Source of the DNA: Methylotenera_A sp036676175
GTDB lineage: Bacteria > Pseudomonadota > Gammaproteobacteria > Burkholderiales > Methylophilaceae
DNA: 5,184 bases
Assembly (NCBI GenBank): GCA_036676175.1
Contig: JAKFDL010000117.1
Location: 1-5,184, forward strand
Reading direction: 5' to 3'
This document shows, piece after piece, positions 1 through 5,184 of this stretch. Position numbers and translations under genes: made by a program. The notes under the pieces are model-generated. The model saw nothing but the letters and a program-made list of their open reading frames with translations, had not been told where the DNA came from and did not search any database. Position 1 is the stretch's first letter, and every line of letters starts with the position of its first letter.

Positions 1-357
1 ATGATAGGTAAGCTAAAAAAATTATCTAAAAAGTACCCCAATATTAAGCCTGTGTTATCCACTCCCAGTGACATCAAGCTGGCGGCCAATAGCCTGGATT
101 TGGCGATTATGGTGGATGTATATCATGAACTGGAGTTTCCTTATGAAGCGATGCAAAGCGTTTGGGCAGCGCTAAAGCCGGGTGCTAAATTGGTGTTGGT
201 GGAGTATCGGGCCGAGGATGACAAAGTGCCGATTAAAAATAGCCACAAAATGACACAGGCGCAAATCATTAAAGAGATTACAGTGCTGCCTTTTAGATGG
301 CACAACACGATTACCAGTTTGCCTTGGCAGCATGTGGTTGTGTTTACCAGAAACTAA
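1..357 (+). CDS. Class I SAM-dependent methyltransferase, C-terminal part (5' end outside the window)
   Basis: The 118 visible residues end in a TAA stop at 355-357. They look like the second half of a Rossmann-fold (methyltransferase type 11-like) enzyme. The stretch SLDLAIMVDVYHELEFPYE (about residues 31-49) matches the motif around strand 4 of this fold, LKPGAKLVLVEY (58-69) matches the loop and strand 5 after it, and the protein ends with HVVVFTRN. The glycine-rich SAM-binding motif I is absent, as expected if the N-terminal half lies upstream. The ATG at position 1 is therefore probably an internal methionine and the gene partial; no ribosome site can be seen because the window starts there. 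Such enzymes move a methyl group from S-adenosylmethionine to a substrate; the substrate cannot be told from this fragment. No signal peptide or membrane segment is visible, so it is presumably cytoplasmic. No strong terminator follows it. Confidence 0.8.
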   Translation: MIGKLKKLSKKYPNIKPVLSTPSDIKLAANSLDLAIMVDVYHELEFPYEAMQSVWAALKPGAKLVLVEYRAEDDKVPIKNSHKMTQAQIIKEITVLPFRWHNTITSLPWQHVVVFTRN

Positions 358-404
358 TGGCTACATGGGTAAACTAATAGCGCCTATGTACGTTAGTTAA
401 CAGA

Positions 405-424
405 CATCAAATATTTATTTGATG
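405..424. repeat. AT-rich inverted repeat between the methyltransferase and OmpA-like genes
   Basis: Arms CATCAAAT (405-412) and ATTTGATG (417-424) are perfect 8-bp complements around a 4-nt ATTT loop. The stem is AT-rich and is not followed directly by a T-run (the nearest is at 441-445), so it is a poor terminator. It could be an operator for the downstream lipoprotein gene or a weak 3' end for the upstream one. The rest of the 358-492 gap holds no gene I can support, and no promoter good enough to call. Confidence 0.4.
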
Positions 425-492
425 ACAATGTAGATTAGTCTTTTTGAAGTAAGCATGTGGGTAAAACCAATGTATTTAAATGAGGTAATAAT

Positions 493-1161
493 ATGTCTAA
501 TAAAATGATAGTGAGTTCAGTATTGTTAACGTTTGTATTGGGCGGTTGTGCCAATATGACAGAGACACAAAAAGGTACGGCTAAAGGTGCTGCTATTGGT
601 GCTGGTGCTGGCGCGGTGGTGGGGGCTGTTGCAGGCAAAGGCAAAGGTGCAGCAATTGGCGCGGCAGTAGGCGCAGGCGTGGGCGCGGTGGCAGGCAATG
701 TATGGACAAAACGTCAGATAGAGCAAAAACGCCAAATGGAAGAGGCGACTGCGGGGACAGGTGTTGCGGTGACGCAAACAGCTGATAACCGTTTGAAACT
801 GGATATCCCAAGTGATATTTCCTTTGCGGTAGGCCGTGCAGATATTCAACCTAATTTCAGGACTGTATTAGATACGTTTGCTACCAGTTTGGCGAGTACG
901 CCTAACAGTAATGTAACGATTATTGGCCATACCGATAGTACTGGCAGTGATGCGGTGAATAATCCTTTATCGTTAAATCGTGCCGCGAGTGTGCGTGATT
1001 ACTTAGCAGCTAGAAGCGTATCTTCAAGTCGTGTAACGATTGAAGGACGCGGCTCACGTGAGCCGCTAGTCGCAAATGATACTAGTGCAAACAAAGCCAA
1101 AAATCGTCGTGTCGAGATTTATGTTGCAGAGCCGGCATCAGCAGCTGCACCAGCAAGCTGA
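493..1161 (+). CDS. OmpA-family outer-membrane lipoprotein with glycine zipper (YiaD-like)
   Basis: A 222-residue envelope lipoprotein predicted to anchor the outer membrane to peptidoglycan. A short signal peptide (residues 1-18) ends in lipobox LGGC with Cys19 as the lipidation site; the +2 residue is Ala, which does not signal inner-membrane retention. Residues 31-70 are a glycine zipper made of two similar 20-residue units. A charged linker (WTKRQIEQKRQMEE) follows, then an OmpA C-terminal domain from about 100 to 212. That domain carries the core GHTDSTG with Asp148 and the NRAASVRDYL helix with Arg163, the pair that in this family holds diaminopimelate of peptidoglycan. It ends in an Ala/Pro/Ser tail. 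The start is supported by GAGG at 482-485, seven bases before the ATG. The gene stands alone, with a terminator about 30 bp after the stop. It resembles E. coli YiaD in layout; orthology is inferred from architecture only. Confidence 0.9.
   Translation: MSNKMIVSSVLLTFVLGGCANMTETQKGTAKGAAIGAGAGAVVGAVAGKGKGAAIGAAVGAGVGAVAGNVWTKRQIEQKRQMEEATAGTGVAVTQTADNRLKLDIPSDISFAVGRADIQPNFRTVLDTFATSLASTPNSNVTIIGHTDSTGSDAVNNPLSLNRAASVRDYLAARSVSSSRVTIEGRGSREPLVANDTSANKAKNRRVEIYVAEPASAAAPAS
583..702 (+). repeat. Tandem 2 x 60-bp coding repeat (glycine zipper units)
   Basis: Codons 31-50 and 51-70 of the OmpA-like gene encode two related units that both begin KGAAIGA and end VGAVAG plus two residues. The amino acids agree better than the DNA: wobble positions differ widely, for example gctgctatt against gcagcaatt. 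This suggests an old duplication kept by protein selection, not a recent slippage event. Glycine zippers of this kind pack as membrane-inserted or self-associating helices. Confidence 0.75.
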
Positions 1162-1192
1162 GAATATACAGCCAATTAGAGTAAGTGTTTAA

Positions 1193-1220
1193 AAAAGGGG
1201 CTTAGTGCCCCTTTTATTTT
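1193..1220 (+). terminator. Rho-independent terminator after the OmpA-like gene
   Basis: Stem GGGGC (1197-1201) pairs with GCCCC (1207-1211) around a TTAGT loop, extended by AAAA (1193-1196) against TTTT (1212-1215), for 9 bp in all. A T-rich tail runs to 1220. It lies 31 bp after the stop codon at 1159-1161. The A-run on the 5' side could give it some function in the reverse direction, but no minus-strand gene ends here. Confidence 0.88.
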
Positions 1221-1258
1221 CAAGAATCGCTATGTGCCTCTATCTATATTTAAGCCTG

Positions 1259-1276
1259 TGTAAGAATTGTCTTACA
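1259..1276. promoter_or_regulatory. Inverted repeat upstream of the entericidin gene, possible operator
   Basis: TGTAAGA (1259-1265) and TCTTACA (1270-1276) are perfect 7-bp inverted arms separated by ATTG. The symmetry and length suit a dimeric DNA-binding protein. It is followed by AGTAG, not a T-run, so it is not a terminator. It lies about 50 bp upstream of the putative -35 element of the entericidin gene, a distance compatible with an activator site. The binding protein is unknown. Confidence 0.45.
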
Positions 1277-1327
1277 GTAGTTTCAGGGTTTACTTATGTT
1301 GATTTGGATAGCGCTACGTAAAATACG

Positions 1328-1356
1328 TTGACGTAGTGAACGAATTTTTTTATCAA
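1328..1356 (+). promoter_or_regulatory. Candidate sigma-70 promoter of the entericidin gene
   Basis: TTGACG (1328-1333, 5 of 6 consensus bases) is followed by a 17-bp spacer and TATCAA (1351-1356, 4 of 6). Transcription would start near 1363, leaving a leader of under 20 bases in which AAAAGGGA serves as the ribosome site. A 6-bp inverted repeat, CTACGT (1314-1319) and ACGTAG (1331-1336), overlaps the -35 element and might bind a regulator. This is a prediction from sequence match only. Confidence 0.5.
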
Positions 1357-1379
1357 TCCAATCTAAAAGGGAAAACAAA

Positions 1380-1514
1380 ATGAAAGTACTTAGCACATTG
1401 TTAATGTTAGCGTTTGCGGTTTCATTGAGTGCTTGTAATACTATGGAAGGTGCAGGTCAAGATATACAAAAAGGCGGCGAAAAAATTGAAGAAGCCGCAG
1501 ATAAAAATAAATAA
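1380..1514 (+). CDS. Entericidin EcnA/EcnB-family small lipoprotein
   Basis: A 44-residue reading frame from ATG at 1380 to TAA at 1512-1514. It begins MKVLSTLLMLAFAVSLSAC: a lysine, a hydrophobic core, then lipobox LSAC with lipidation at Cys19. The mature part, CNTMEGAGQDIQKGGEKIEE and a further eight residues, has the pattern of the entericidin family: CNT after the signal, G.G.DI..GG..I in the middle, and an acidic/lysine-rich helical end. In E. coli, entericidins A and B are tiny envelope lipoproteins described as an antidote/toxin pair linked to stationary phase and stress. Here there is only one gene, so which role it plays, if either, cannot be told. The start is fixed by AAAAGGGA about 8 bases upstream. 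It has its own promoter and terminator and is monocistronic. Confidence 0.85.
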   Translation: MKVLSTLLMLAFAVSLSACNTMEGAGQDIQKGGEKIEEAADKNK

Positions 1515-1540
1515 AGTTAGCTTTAATTGTGTTTAAGTTT

Positions 1541-1588
1541 AGATTTGCTAAAGTACACTTAATGTACTTTAGCAAATCTTATTTTTTG
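1541..1588 (+). terminator. Perfect 17-bp stem terminator between convergent genes
   Basis: AGATTTGCTAAAGTACA (1541-1557) and its exact complement (1563-1579) flank a 5-nt CTTAA loop, followed by TATTTTTT (1580-1587). It ends the entericidin transcript 27 bp after its stop. The convergent lipoprotein gene of the pho operon stops at 1594, so its transcript crosses the same stem; on that strand the tail is AAACTTAAAC, lacking a T-run, so termination there is likely weaker. The stem is AT-rich but long. Confidence 0.85.
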
Positions 1589-1593
1589 TATTT

Positions 1594-2334
1594 CTAAAAT
1601 GGCAGAAACACCGCAGTAGCAAGGCTTTGTGCGATACGTGAAATAAGTCGCTGAGATTTTTCTGCTAAGGCAATGGCATATAAATCAGTACGACCGATCA
1701 TTTTACCAAATTCACGTTCAAAACTTAAATTACGATCTTTATCGCTAATCTCATTGCTCAGTAAATACAGACTACCGTTCGCATCGCGTGCCGTTGAAAG
1801 CTTCCAGGCAGCAATTTCGATATTGCGTGCCACGTTATAAATGCTTTGTGGGTTGATATTGTCGGTCAGATAAAACTCTTTTTTATTGCCATGCGCTTTA
1901 AGCAGCATCGTGTGCAACCCAACAATATAAGGCAGTACGCGGTCACCTTGATAATCAGGATTAAAGGCAAGAAAAATAGCCTCTGTACCTTGTTTATTAT
2001 CGATCTCCTTAAATTGAAAACGGTGCTGTAGTTCGCCATCAAATACCCAGGCCACCATTTTTTCGGCATTGTCGGTGGTGCTTTTGGCAAGCTGGTTTGG
2101 GTTACGCTTATACAGTTTCAGCATTAAATTTTTTAGACTCTGTGTGTTTTCCTCTAGCTCAACATCGGCCATGCGGTCAAAGTCATTTTTGACGAGCTGG
2201 TTGGCAGAGCTTCTATCACCACGCTCGGGAATTGGTTTACCATCCACCGGCAAATTTGTCGAGCATGCACATATCAGGCTACAAGCTAATAAGTATAAAG
2301 GGGCAGTGATTCTCATATGGGCATAAGAAATCAT
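1594..2334 (-). CDS. Conserved betaproteobacterial-type lipoprotein of unknown function, coupled to phoR
   Basis: A 246-residue protein with an N-terminal lipoprotein signal: hydrophobic segment about 8-23, then ICAC with Cys24 as the likely lipidation site. The lipobox is slightly unusual, with Cys at -2; Cys18 in LLAC is a less likely alternative. The mature part is mostly charged and probably helical, with recognisable blocks RSSANQLVKNDFDRMADVEL (41-60), NVARNIEIAAWKLSTARD (167-184), LSFEREFGKMIGRTDL (203-218) and the C-terminal SLATAVFLPF. From memory, similar uncharacterised lipoproteins occur in other betaproteobacteria; I know no function. The ATG at 2334 lies two bases after the phoR stop (TAA-CG-ATG). 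Neither it nor the next ATG (codon 7) has a good ribosome site, which favours translational coupling from phoR and the upstream start. It is last in the phoB-phoR operon, so phosphate-dependent expression is inferred. Confidence 0.82.
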   Translation of the reverse strand: MISYAHMRITAPLYLLACSLICACSTNLPVDGKPIPERGDRSSANQLVKNDFDRMADVELEENTQSLKNLMLKLYKRNPNQLAKSTTDNAEKMVAWVFDGELQHRFQFKEIDNKQGTEAIFLAFNPDYQGDRVLPYIVGLHTMLLKAHGNKKEFYLTDNINPQSIYNVARNIEIAAWKLSTARDANGSLYLLSNEISDKDRNLSFEREFGKMIGRTDLYAIALAEKSQRLISRIAQSLATAVFLPF

Positions 2335-2336
2335 CG

Positions 2337-3653
2337 TTAACTGGTTTTTTGCACAGTCCGGTTTTTGGGAAACTGCACACTGAACGTGCTGCCCACACCA
2401 ACTTCACTGCTGATTTCTAGCTTGGCTTGATGGCGAATGAGGATATGCTTAACGATAGACAGCCCTAGACCAGTACCGCCTGTTTCGCGGCTACGACCAC
2501 GATCGACACGATAAAAACGCTCAGTTAGCCTATCGATGTGTTGTTGCTCGATACCCACGCCTGTATCGTGTACCGAGAATAAGGCTTGCCCATCGCTTAA
2601 GCCCCAGCTAATCGTAATCTCGCCACCTTTGGGGGTGTAGCGCACCGCATTGCTTACCAAGTTACTCAATGCACTTTGTATCTCATTCTGTGAGCCAATG
2701 AGGTTGAGCTTGTCGTCTGCCTCTAATTGGATAATATGCTTGGTTTTATTCAGGCTTTGGCTTAAGCCTAGGGCATCGTTTTGTATCACTTTTAACAGTG
2801 TAGCCATCTCGATTTCGATATTATCTGGTTCCTCAGTGTTGCTTTCGATTTTTGACAGCGTCAGTAAATCCTCGATAATGCGCCGCATGCGACCAGTCTG
2901 CTCTTGCATCATGGCAAAGTAACTTTTAATCGCCTCTGGTACCGCACCGTCCATATCGCTCAGCGTTTCTAAAAACCCGCCGACCACTGTCAGTGGTGTA
3001 CGCAGTTCGTGCGAGACATTCGCAATAAAATCACGGCGCATCACCTCAACTTTTTCCAGTTGCGTCATGTCGCGACAAATCAGCAATTTTTGTTTAGATC
3101 CAAATGGGATCAGCTGGATTTCGAAAATCACTTCTGGGTTTTTCCAGGACTTAAGTTTGAATGGCTCGCTGTAATCGTTGTTATATAAGTAGGCAATAAA
3201 ATGACTATCCCGAATCAGGTTTACAATCGGCAGGTTTTTATCGGTACCTAAATTCAAGCCGAGTTGGTTTTCGGCATGGGGTGTGCACCATTCGATTTCA
3301 TTACTGGCGCCTAGTATTACCAACCCGTCTGGAATCGCATTTGCTGTTAGGGTAAAGCGTTCTAAGGCAGAGCTTAACTGGGCTTGATTGGTGATGTTGT
3401 TGCGCTCATATTGCAGCAAAGCAGTAAATACGTCTTCCCAAACGCCGGATCCTTCTGGAACATCTTTTAACACAGGGTTTTTAAACCAAAGATGTAGCTG
3501 GTTTAGCCAAATAATATGACCAGCAATGTAGCCCAATAGACCAATTGAGAAGATGGTCAATGCAACAGTGATGCCGCTGATTAACCAGAAAAACAAACAG
3601 ATTGCACATAGTGCACAGATGAATAAAGCAGCTTTTAAGCGAATATCGGGCAC
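2337..3653 (-). CDS. phoR: Phosphate regulon sensor histidine kinase PhoR
   Basis: A 438-residue inner-membrane kinase close to the usual length (E. coli PhoR is 431). Two adjacent hydrophobic segments (about 7-25 and 27-50) with almost no periplasmic loop fit PhoR, which senses phosphate through the Pst transporter and PhoU, not directly. A linker and PAS-like domain (about 97-200) follow. The H-box FIANVSHELRTPLTVV carries phospho-acceptor His215. The ATPase domain has the N-box around NLVSNAVRYT (331-340), G1 box DTGVGI (363-368), F-box ERFYRVD (378-384) and G2 box GGTGLGLSIVKH (392-403), so all catalytic motifs are intact. The start is a GTG codon at 3653-3651: an in-frame TAA lies two codons upstream and the first internal methionine is residue 205. 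There is no clear ribosome site, so translation may be weak or structured. It lies 56 bp after phoB. Under phosphate limitation it would phosphorylate PhoB, and otherwise dephosphorylate it. Confidence 0.96.
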   Translation of the reverse strand: MPDIRLKAALFICALCAICLFFWLISGITVALTIFSIGLLGYIAGHIIWLNQLHLWFKNPVLKDVPEGSGVWEDVFTALLQYERNNITNQAQLSSALERFTLTANAIPDGLVILGASNEIEWCTPHAENQLGLNLGTDKNLPIVNLIRDSHFIAYLYNNDYSEPFKLKSWKNPEVIFEIQLIPFGSKQKLLICRDMTQLEKVEVMRRDFIANVSHELRTPLTVVGGFLETLSDMDGAVPEAIKSYFAMMQEQTGRMRRIIEDLLTLSKIESNTEEPDNIEIEMATLLKVIQNDALGLSQSLNKTKHIIQLEADDKLNLIGSQNEIQSALSNLVSNAVRYTPKGGEITISWGLSDGQALFSVHDTGVGIEQQHIDRLTERFYRVDRGRSRETGGTGLGLSIVKHILIRHQAKLEISSEVGVGSTFSVQFPKNRTVQKTS

Positions 3654-3707
3654 AAATTAAGCTTTAATTAAATTAAGGCCTAATTATAGCCAGCTTAAGC
3701 TAATTTG
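3653..3707 (-). repeat. Imperfect inverted repeat in the phoB-phoR gap
   Basis: On the minus strand the gap begins CAAATTAGCTT (3707-3697) and ends AAGCTTAATTTG (3664-3653). These arms pair with a single bulged base over about 11 bp and include the first base of the phoR GTG. Inside, GGCTA and TAGGCC (between 3693 and 3679) can form a smaller stem with one bulge. AGCTTAAGCT (3692-3701) is also a perfect palindrome. No T-run follows, so it is not a standard terminator. It may mask phoR initiation or protect a processed mRNA end; this is inference, and AT-rich spacers produce such repeats by chance fairly often. Confidence 0.4.
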
Positions 3708-3709
3708 AA

Positions 3710-4405
3710 CTAAATTTCCTTGATGGCAGAGAAGCGGTAGCCGGAGCCACGCACGGTCTGTATTAAATCCTGGTGACCAGAGACTGCAAGCGCATTACGT
3801 AAACGGCGGATATGGACATCGACTGTGCGGTCTTCTACAAATACACGGTCGCCCCACACCTTATCCAGAAGCTGACTACGGGTATGCACGCGCTCGGCAT
3901 TGCTCATGAAAAAATGCAGTAGCCTGAATTCTGTAGGCCCTAAGTCTATATTGGTGCTGTTACCAAGAACGCGATGGGTAGAGGGGTCTAGTAATAACCC
4001 TTGTATTTCAATCGGGTCATCGGTCATTTGTGGGGCGCGCCTACGTAATACCGCTTTAATGCGTGCATTCAGTTCGCGCGGGCTGAACGGCTTGGTAACG
4101 TAATCATCCGCACCGACTTCTAAGCCGCGTACCTTGTCGTACTCATCGCCGCGTGCGGTAAGCATGATAATCGGGATGGCTTTGGTGATTGCTTCAGACT
4201 TTAGGCGGCGCGCATATTCAATACCGCTCATGCCGGGTAACATCCAATCCAGCAAAATTAAATCTGGCAGAGTGCTGCGTAACAGCTCTTGTGCGTGTTC
4301 TACACTAAGGGCACGCAAGGCGTTGTGGCCTGCCTGCGTGATGTTTAACGCTAATAACTCCTGAATTGCGGGTTCATCTTCTATCACCAAAATATTGGCC
4401 GGCAT
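3710..4405 (-). CDS. phoB: Phosphate regulon response regulator PhoB
   Basis: A 231-residue OmpR/PhoB-type regulator (E. coli PhoB is 229). The receiver domain (about 4-120) has the acidic pocket E9-D10, phospho-acceptor Asp53 in LILLDWMLPG, Thr83 in MLTARG and Lys105 in TKPF. The winged-helix domain (about 130-227) has transactivation-loop residues after RSQLLDKVWG and a recognition helix EDRTVDVHIRRLR (191-203), which to my recollection is the same as in E. coli PhoB. The wing ends TVRGSGYRF. It should therefore bind standard Pho boxes, and one lies in its own promoter. Phosphorylated by PhoR, it activates phosphate-scavenging genes through sigma-70 region 4 of RNA polymerase. The ATG at 4405 has AGGA about 11 bases upstream, a slightly long spacing. 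It is the first gene of the phoB-phoR-lipoprotein operon. Confidence 0.97.
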   Translation of the reverse strand: MPANILVIEDEPAIQELLALNITQAGHNALRALSVEHAQELLRSTLPDLILLDWMLPGMSGIEYARRLKSEAITKAIPIIMLTARGDEYDKVRGLEVGADDYVTKPFSPRELNARIKAVLRRRAPQMTDDPIEIQGLLLDPSTHRVLGNSTNIDLGPTEFRLLHFFMSNAERVHTRSQLLDKVWGDRVFVEDRTVDVHIRRLRNALAVSGHQDLIQTVRGSGYRFSAIKEI

Positions 4406-4438
4406 GATTTAATCAGTCCTAAGTATTAACATGTGCAG

Positions 4439-4444
4439 ATTTTG
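4439..4444 (-). promoter_or_regulatory. -10 element of the phoB promoter
   Basis: CAAAAT on the minus strand (4 of 6 matches to TATAAT) begins 10 bases after the last Pho-box base, the spacing seen in E. coli PhoB-dependent promoters such as pstS. The -35 position has no consensus (ATCAAT at 4467-4462), as expected where PhoB replaces -35 recognition. Transcription would start near 4432, giving a leader of about 27 bases. Confidence 0.55.
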
Positions 4445-4454
4445 TGGCTTTAAT

Positions 4455-4494
4455 ATGACACATTGATGACAATATACCTACTTTTTTATGACAA
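4455..4494 (-). promoter_or_regulatory. Pho box array (PhoB binding sites) upstream of phoB
   Basis: On the minus strand TTGTCATCAATGTGTCAT (4472-4455) is two 7-bp direct repeats, TTGTCAT and GTGTCAT, with a 4-bp AT-rich spacer. This is the 11-bp-period layout of the Pho box (consensus half-site CTGTCAT). A further exact TTGTCAT lies at 4494-4488, precisely 22 bp upstream, in phase with the others; the slot between them (4483-4477, AAGTAGG) is degenerate. Two tandem PhoB dimers could bind, one on a strong and one on a half-degenerate site. This supports positive autoregulation of phoB-phoR and the lipoprotein. Confidence 0.85.
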
Positions 4495-4596
4495 CTTAAT
4501 TTTTGTTATGTGCCAACGCGAAAGTTAACTCAATATTCAGTATTTCTGATGCGTTTTTAAGCGTACATAATTGCCATTTTTTGCGTTTTATAACAC

Positions 4597-4614
4597 TATG
4601 CGATATAGCGCATA
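4597..4614. promoter_or_regulatory. Inverted repeat upstream of the OFA transporter gene
   Basis: TATGCG (4597-4602) and CGCATA (4609-4614) are perfect 6-bp inverted arms around ATATAG, 45 bp before the transporter ATG. An overlapping alternative pairs TATAG (4604-4608) with CTATA (4617-4621). No T-run follows. It lies where the transporter promoter should be; candidate -10 hexamers TATAAC (4589-4594) and TATTCT (4613-4618) sit beside it, but none has a good -35 at proper spacing, so no promoter is called. It may be an operator. Confidence 0.35.
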
Positions 4615-4658
4615 TTCTATAGAGACACTTTAAAACATAAGTCATTTTTGGAGCAGAT

Positions 4659-5184
4659 ATGGCAAGCTTTTTATCAAAAGAATACATTACCGCAAAGCCC
4701 AATTTTAATCGCTGGTTAGTGCCGCCAGCCGCATTGGCTATTCATTTGTCCATTGGCATGGCATATGGCTTTAGTGTGTTTTGGAAACCATTAGGCAATG
4801 CGCTGATGGGTGAAGATGGTAAACCTTTGGCTGCGTGTGCAGCGGGGGCAACCACTTTTGGCGATAAATTAGCAGGAACAGCGCGTGCCTTAACCGCTAC
4901 CGACTGCAATTGGACGCAATTTGATTTAGGCTGGATGTACACGCTGTTTTTTGTATTGCTGGGCTGTTCGGCGGCACTATGGGGTGGTTGGCTGGAACGC
5001 GAAGGCCCACGCAAAGCTGGCTTAGTGTCCATGCTCTGTTGGTGCGGCGGGTTATTAATCTCTGCGTATGGTGTGTATGCACATCAATTATGGCTGATGT
5101 GGCTGGGTAGTGGGGTGCTTGGTGGTATCGGGTTAGGGCTTGGCTACATCTCGCCGGTTTCAACGTTAATTAAATGGTTTCATG
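4659..5184 (+). CDS. OFA-family (oxalate/formate antiporter-like) MFS transporter, N-terminal part (3' end outside the window)
   Basis: An open frame of 175 codons from ATG at 4659 runs off the window without a stop, so roughly the first 40% of a typical MFS protein is seen. The start has GGAG at 4650-4653, five bases upstream. Hydrophobic segments lie at about 20-42, 91-112, 119-141 and 143-166, consistent with helices 1-4. The loop after helix 2 reads GGWLEREGPRKAG (109-121), the MFS motif A region, and GYISPVSTLIKWF (162-174) is characteristic of the OFA group. OFA proteins carry small carboxylates such as oxalate and formate, but many are of unknown substrate, so none is assigned. The loop between helices 1 and 2 (about 43-90) is long and has Cys60 and Cys83. 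The gene diverges from phoB; no Pho box points towards it, so phosphate control is not shown. Confidence 0.88.
   Translation, partial: MASFLSKEYITAKPNFNRWLVPPAALAIHLSIGMAYGFSVFWKPLGNALMGEDGKPLAACAAGATTFGDKLAGTARALTATDCNWTQFDLGWMYTLFFVLLGCSAALWGGWLEREGPRKAGLVSMLCWCGGLLISAYGVYAHQLWLMWLGSGVLGGIGLGLGYISPVSTLIKWFH

Noticed and set aside
1..3. ATG at the first base as the true start of the methyltransferase
   Set aside because: The protein lacks the N-terminal SAM-binding half, so the gene must extend upstream of the window.
419..429. TTGATGACAAT, identical to an 11-base piece of the phoB Pho box (4463-4473), upstream of the OmpA-like gene
   Set aside because: Only one half-site matches; the positions 11 bp to either side (411-417 and 433-439) do not, and it points away from the OmpA-like gene. 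Probably chance, helped by overlap with the 405-424 hairpin.
435..698. Minus-strand frame encoding an Ala/Pro-rich protein
   Set aside because: It is the reverse complement of the glycine-zipper codons of the OmpA-like gene; the Ala/Pro pattern follows from GCN and GGN codons on the other strand.
3683..3688. TATAAT on the minus strand just upstream of phoR, as a separate phoR promoter
   Set aside because: The matching -35 position (AGTTCA at 3711-3706) is poor, and AT-rich sequence gives such hexamers often; read-through from phoB is simpler.
4496..4702. Minus-strand 68-residue frame between phoB and the transporter
   Set aside because: It overlaps the promoter region and the transporter start, has no recognisable domain or clear ribosome site, and is best read as non-coding.
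4742..5163. Minus-strand frames opposite the transporter gene
   Set aside because: The plus-strand frame has clear MFS/OFA motifs; the minus frames look low-complexity and resemble no family.

Overview
The window looks like ordinary chromosomal DNA of a Gram-negative betaproteobacterium. By eye the GC content is moderate, in the mid-40s percent. The best guess at family is Methylophilaceae (Methylotenera or Methylophilus-like). That guess rests on the remembered style of the proteins (PhoB/PhoR, an OFA transporter, a conserved SFEREFGK lipoprotein) and on base composition; no search was run. Three lipoproteins, an OmpA-type peptidoglycan-binding domain and an orthodox PhoB/PhoR pair fit a proteobacterial envelope. 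I see no tRNA, rRNA, CRISPR array, insertion sequence, integrase or phage gene.

Left part, plus strand (1-1590). It opens with the 3' part of a SAM-dependent methyltransferase gene cut by the window edge. A 135-bp gap follows with a small hairpin, then a 222-residue OmpA-family lipoprotein with a duplicated glycine-zipper segment, closed by a clear rho-independent terminator. A 44-residue entericidin-type lipoprotein comes next. It has its own promoter and a 7-bp-arm inverted repeat upstream, and it ends at a perfect 17-bp stem terminator lying between it and the convergent operon.

Central part, minus strand (1594-4500). This is a three-gene operon read right to left: phoB, phoR and a conserved lipoprotein of unknown function that starts 2 bp after the phoR stop. 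PhoR is the inner-membrane sensor kinase, PhoB the response regulator; together they switch on phosphate-starvation genes. A phased array of Pho-box half-sites with a suitably placed -10 element lies upstream of phoB, so the operon is very probably autoregulated by phospho-PhoB. The 56-bp phoB-phoR gap holds an imperfect inverted repeat reaching the GTG start of phoR.

Right part, plus strand (4659-5184). Divergent from phoB is the 5' part of a major facilitator gene of the oxalate/formate antiporter (OFA) type, truncated by the window. The 253-bp divergent region holds the phoB promoter on one side and a less certain promoter with an inverted repeat on the other.

No new multi-gene system is convincing here. 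The points most worth a second look are the lipoprotein coupled to phoR, the phased Pho-box array and the phoB-phoR intercistronic repeat.
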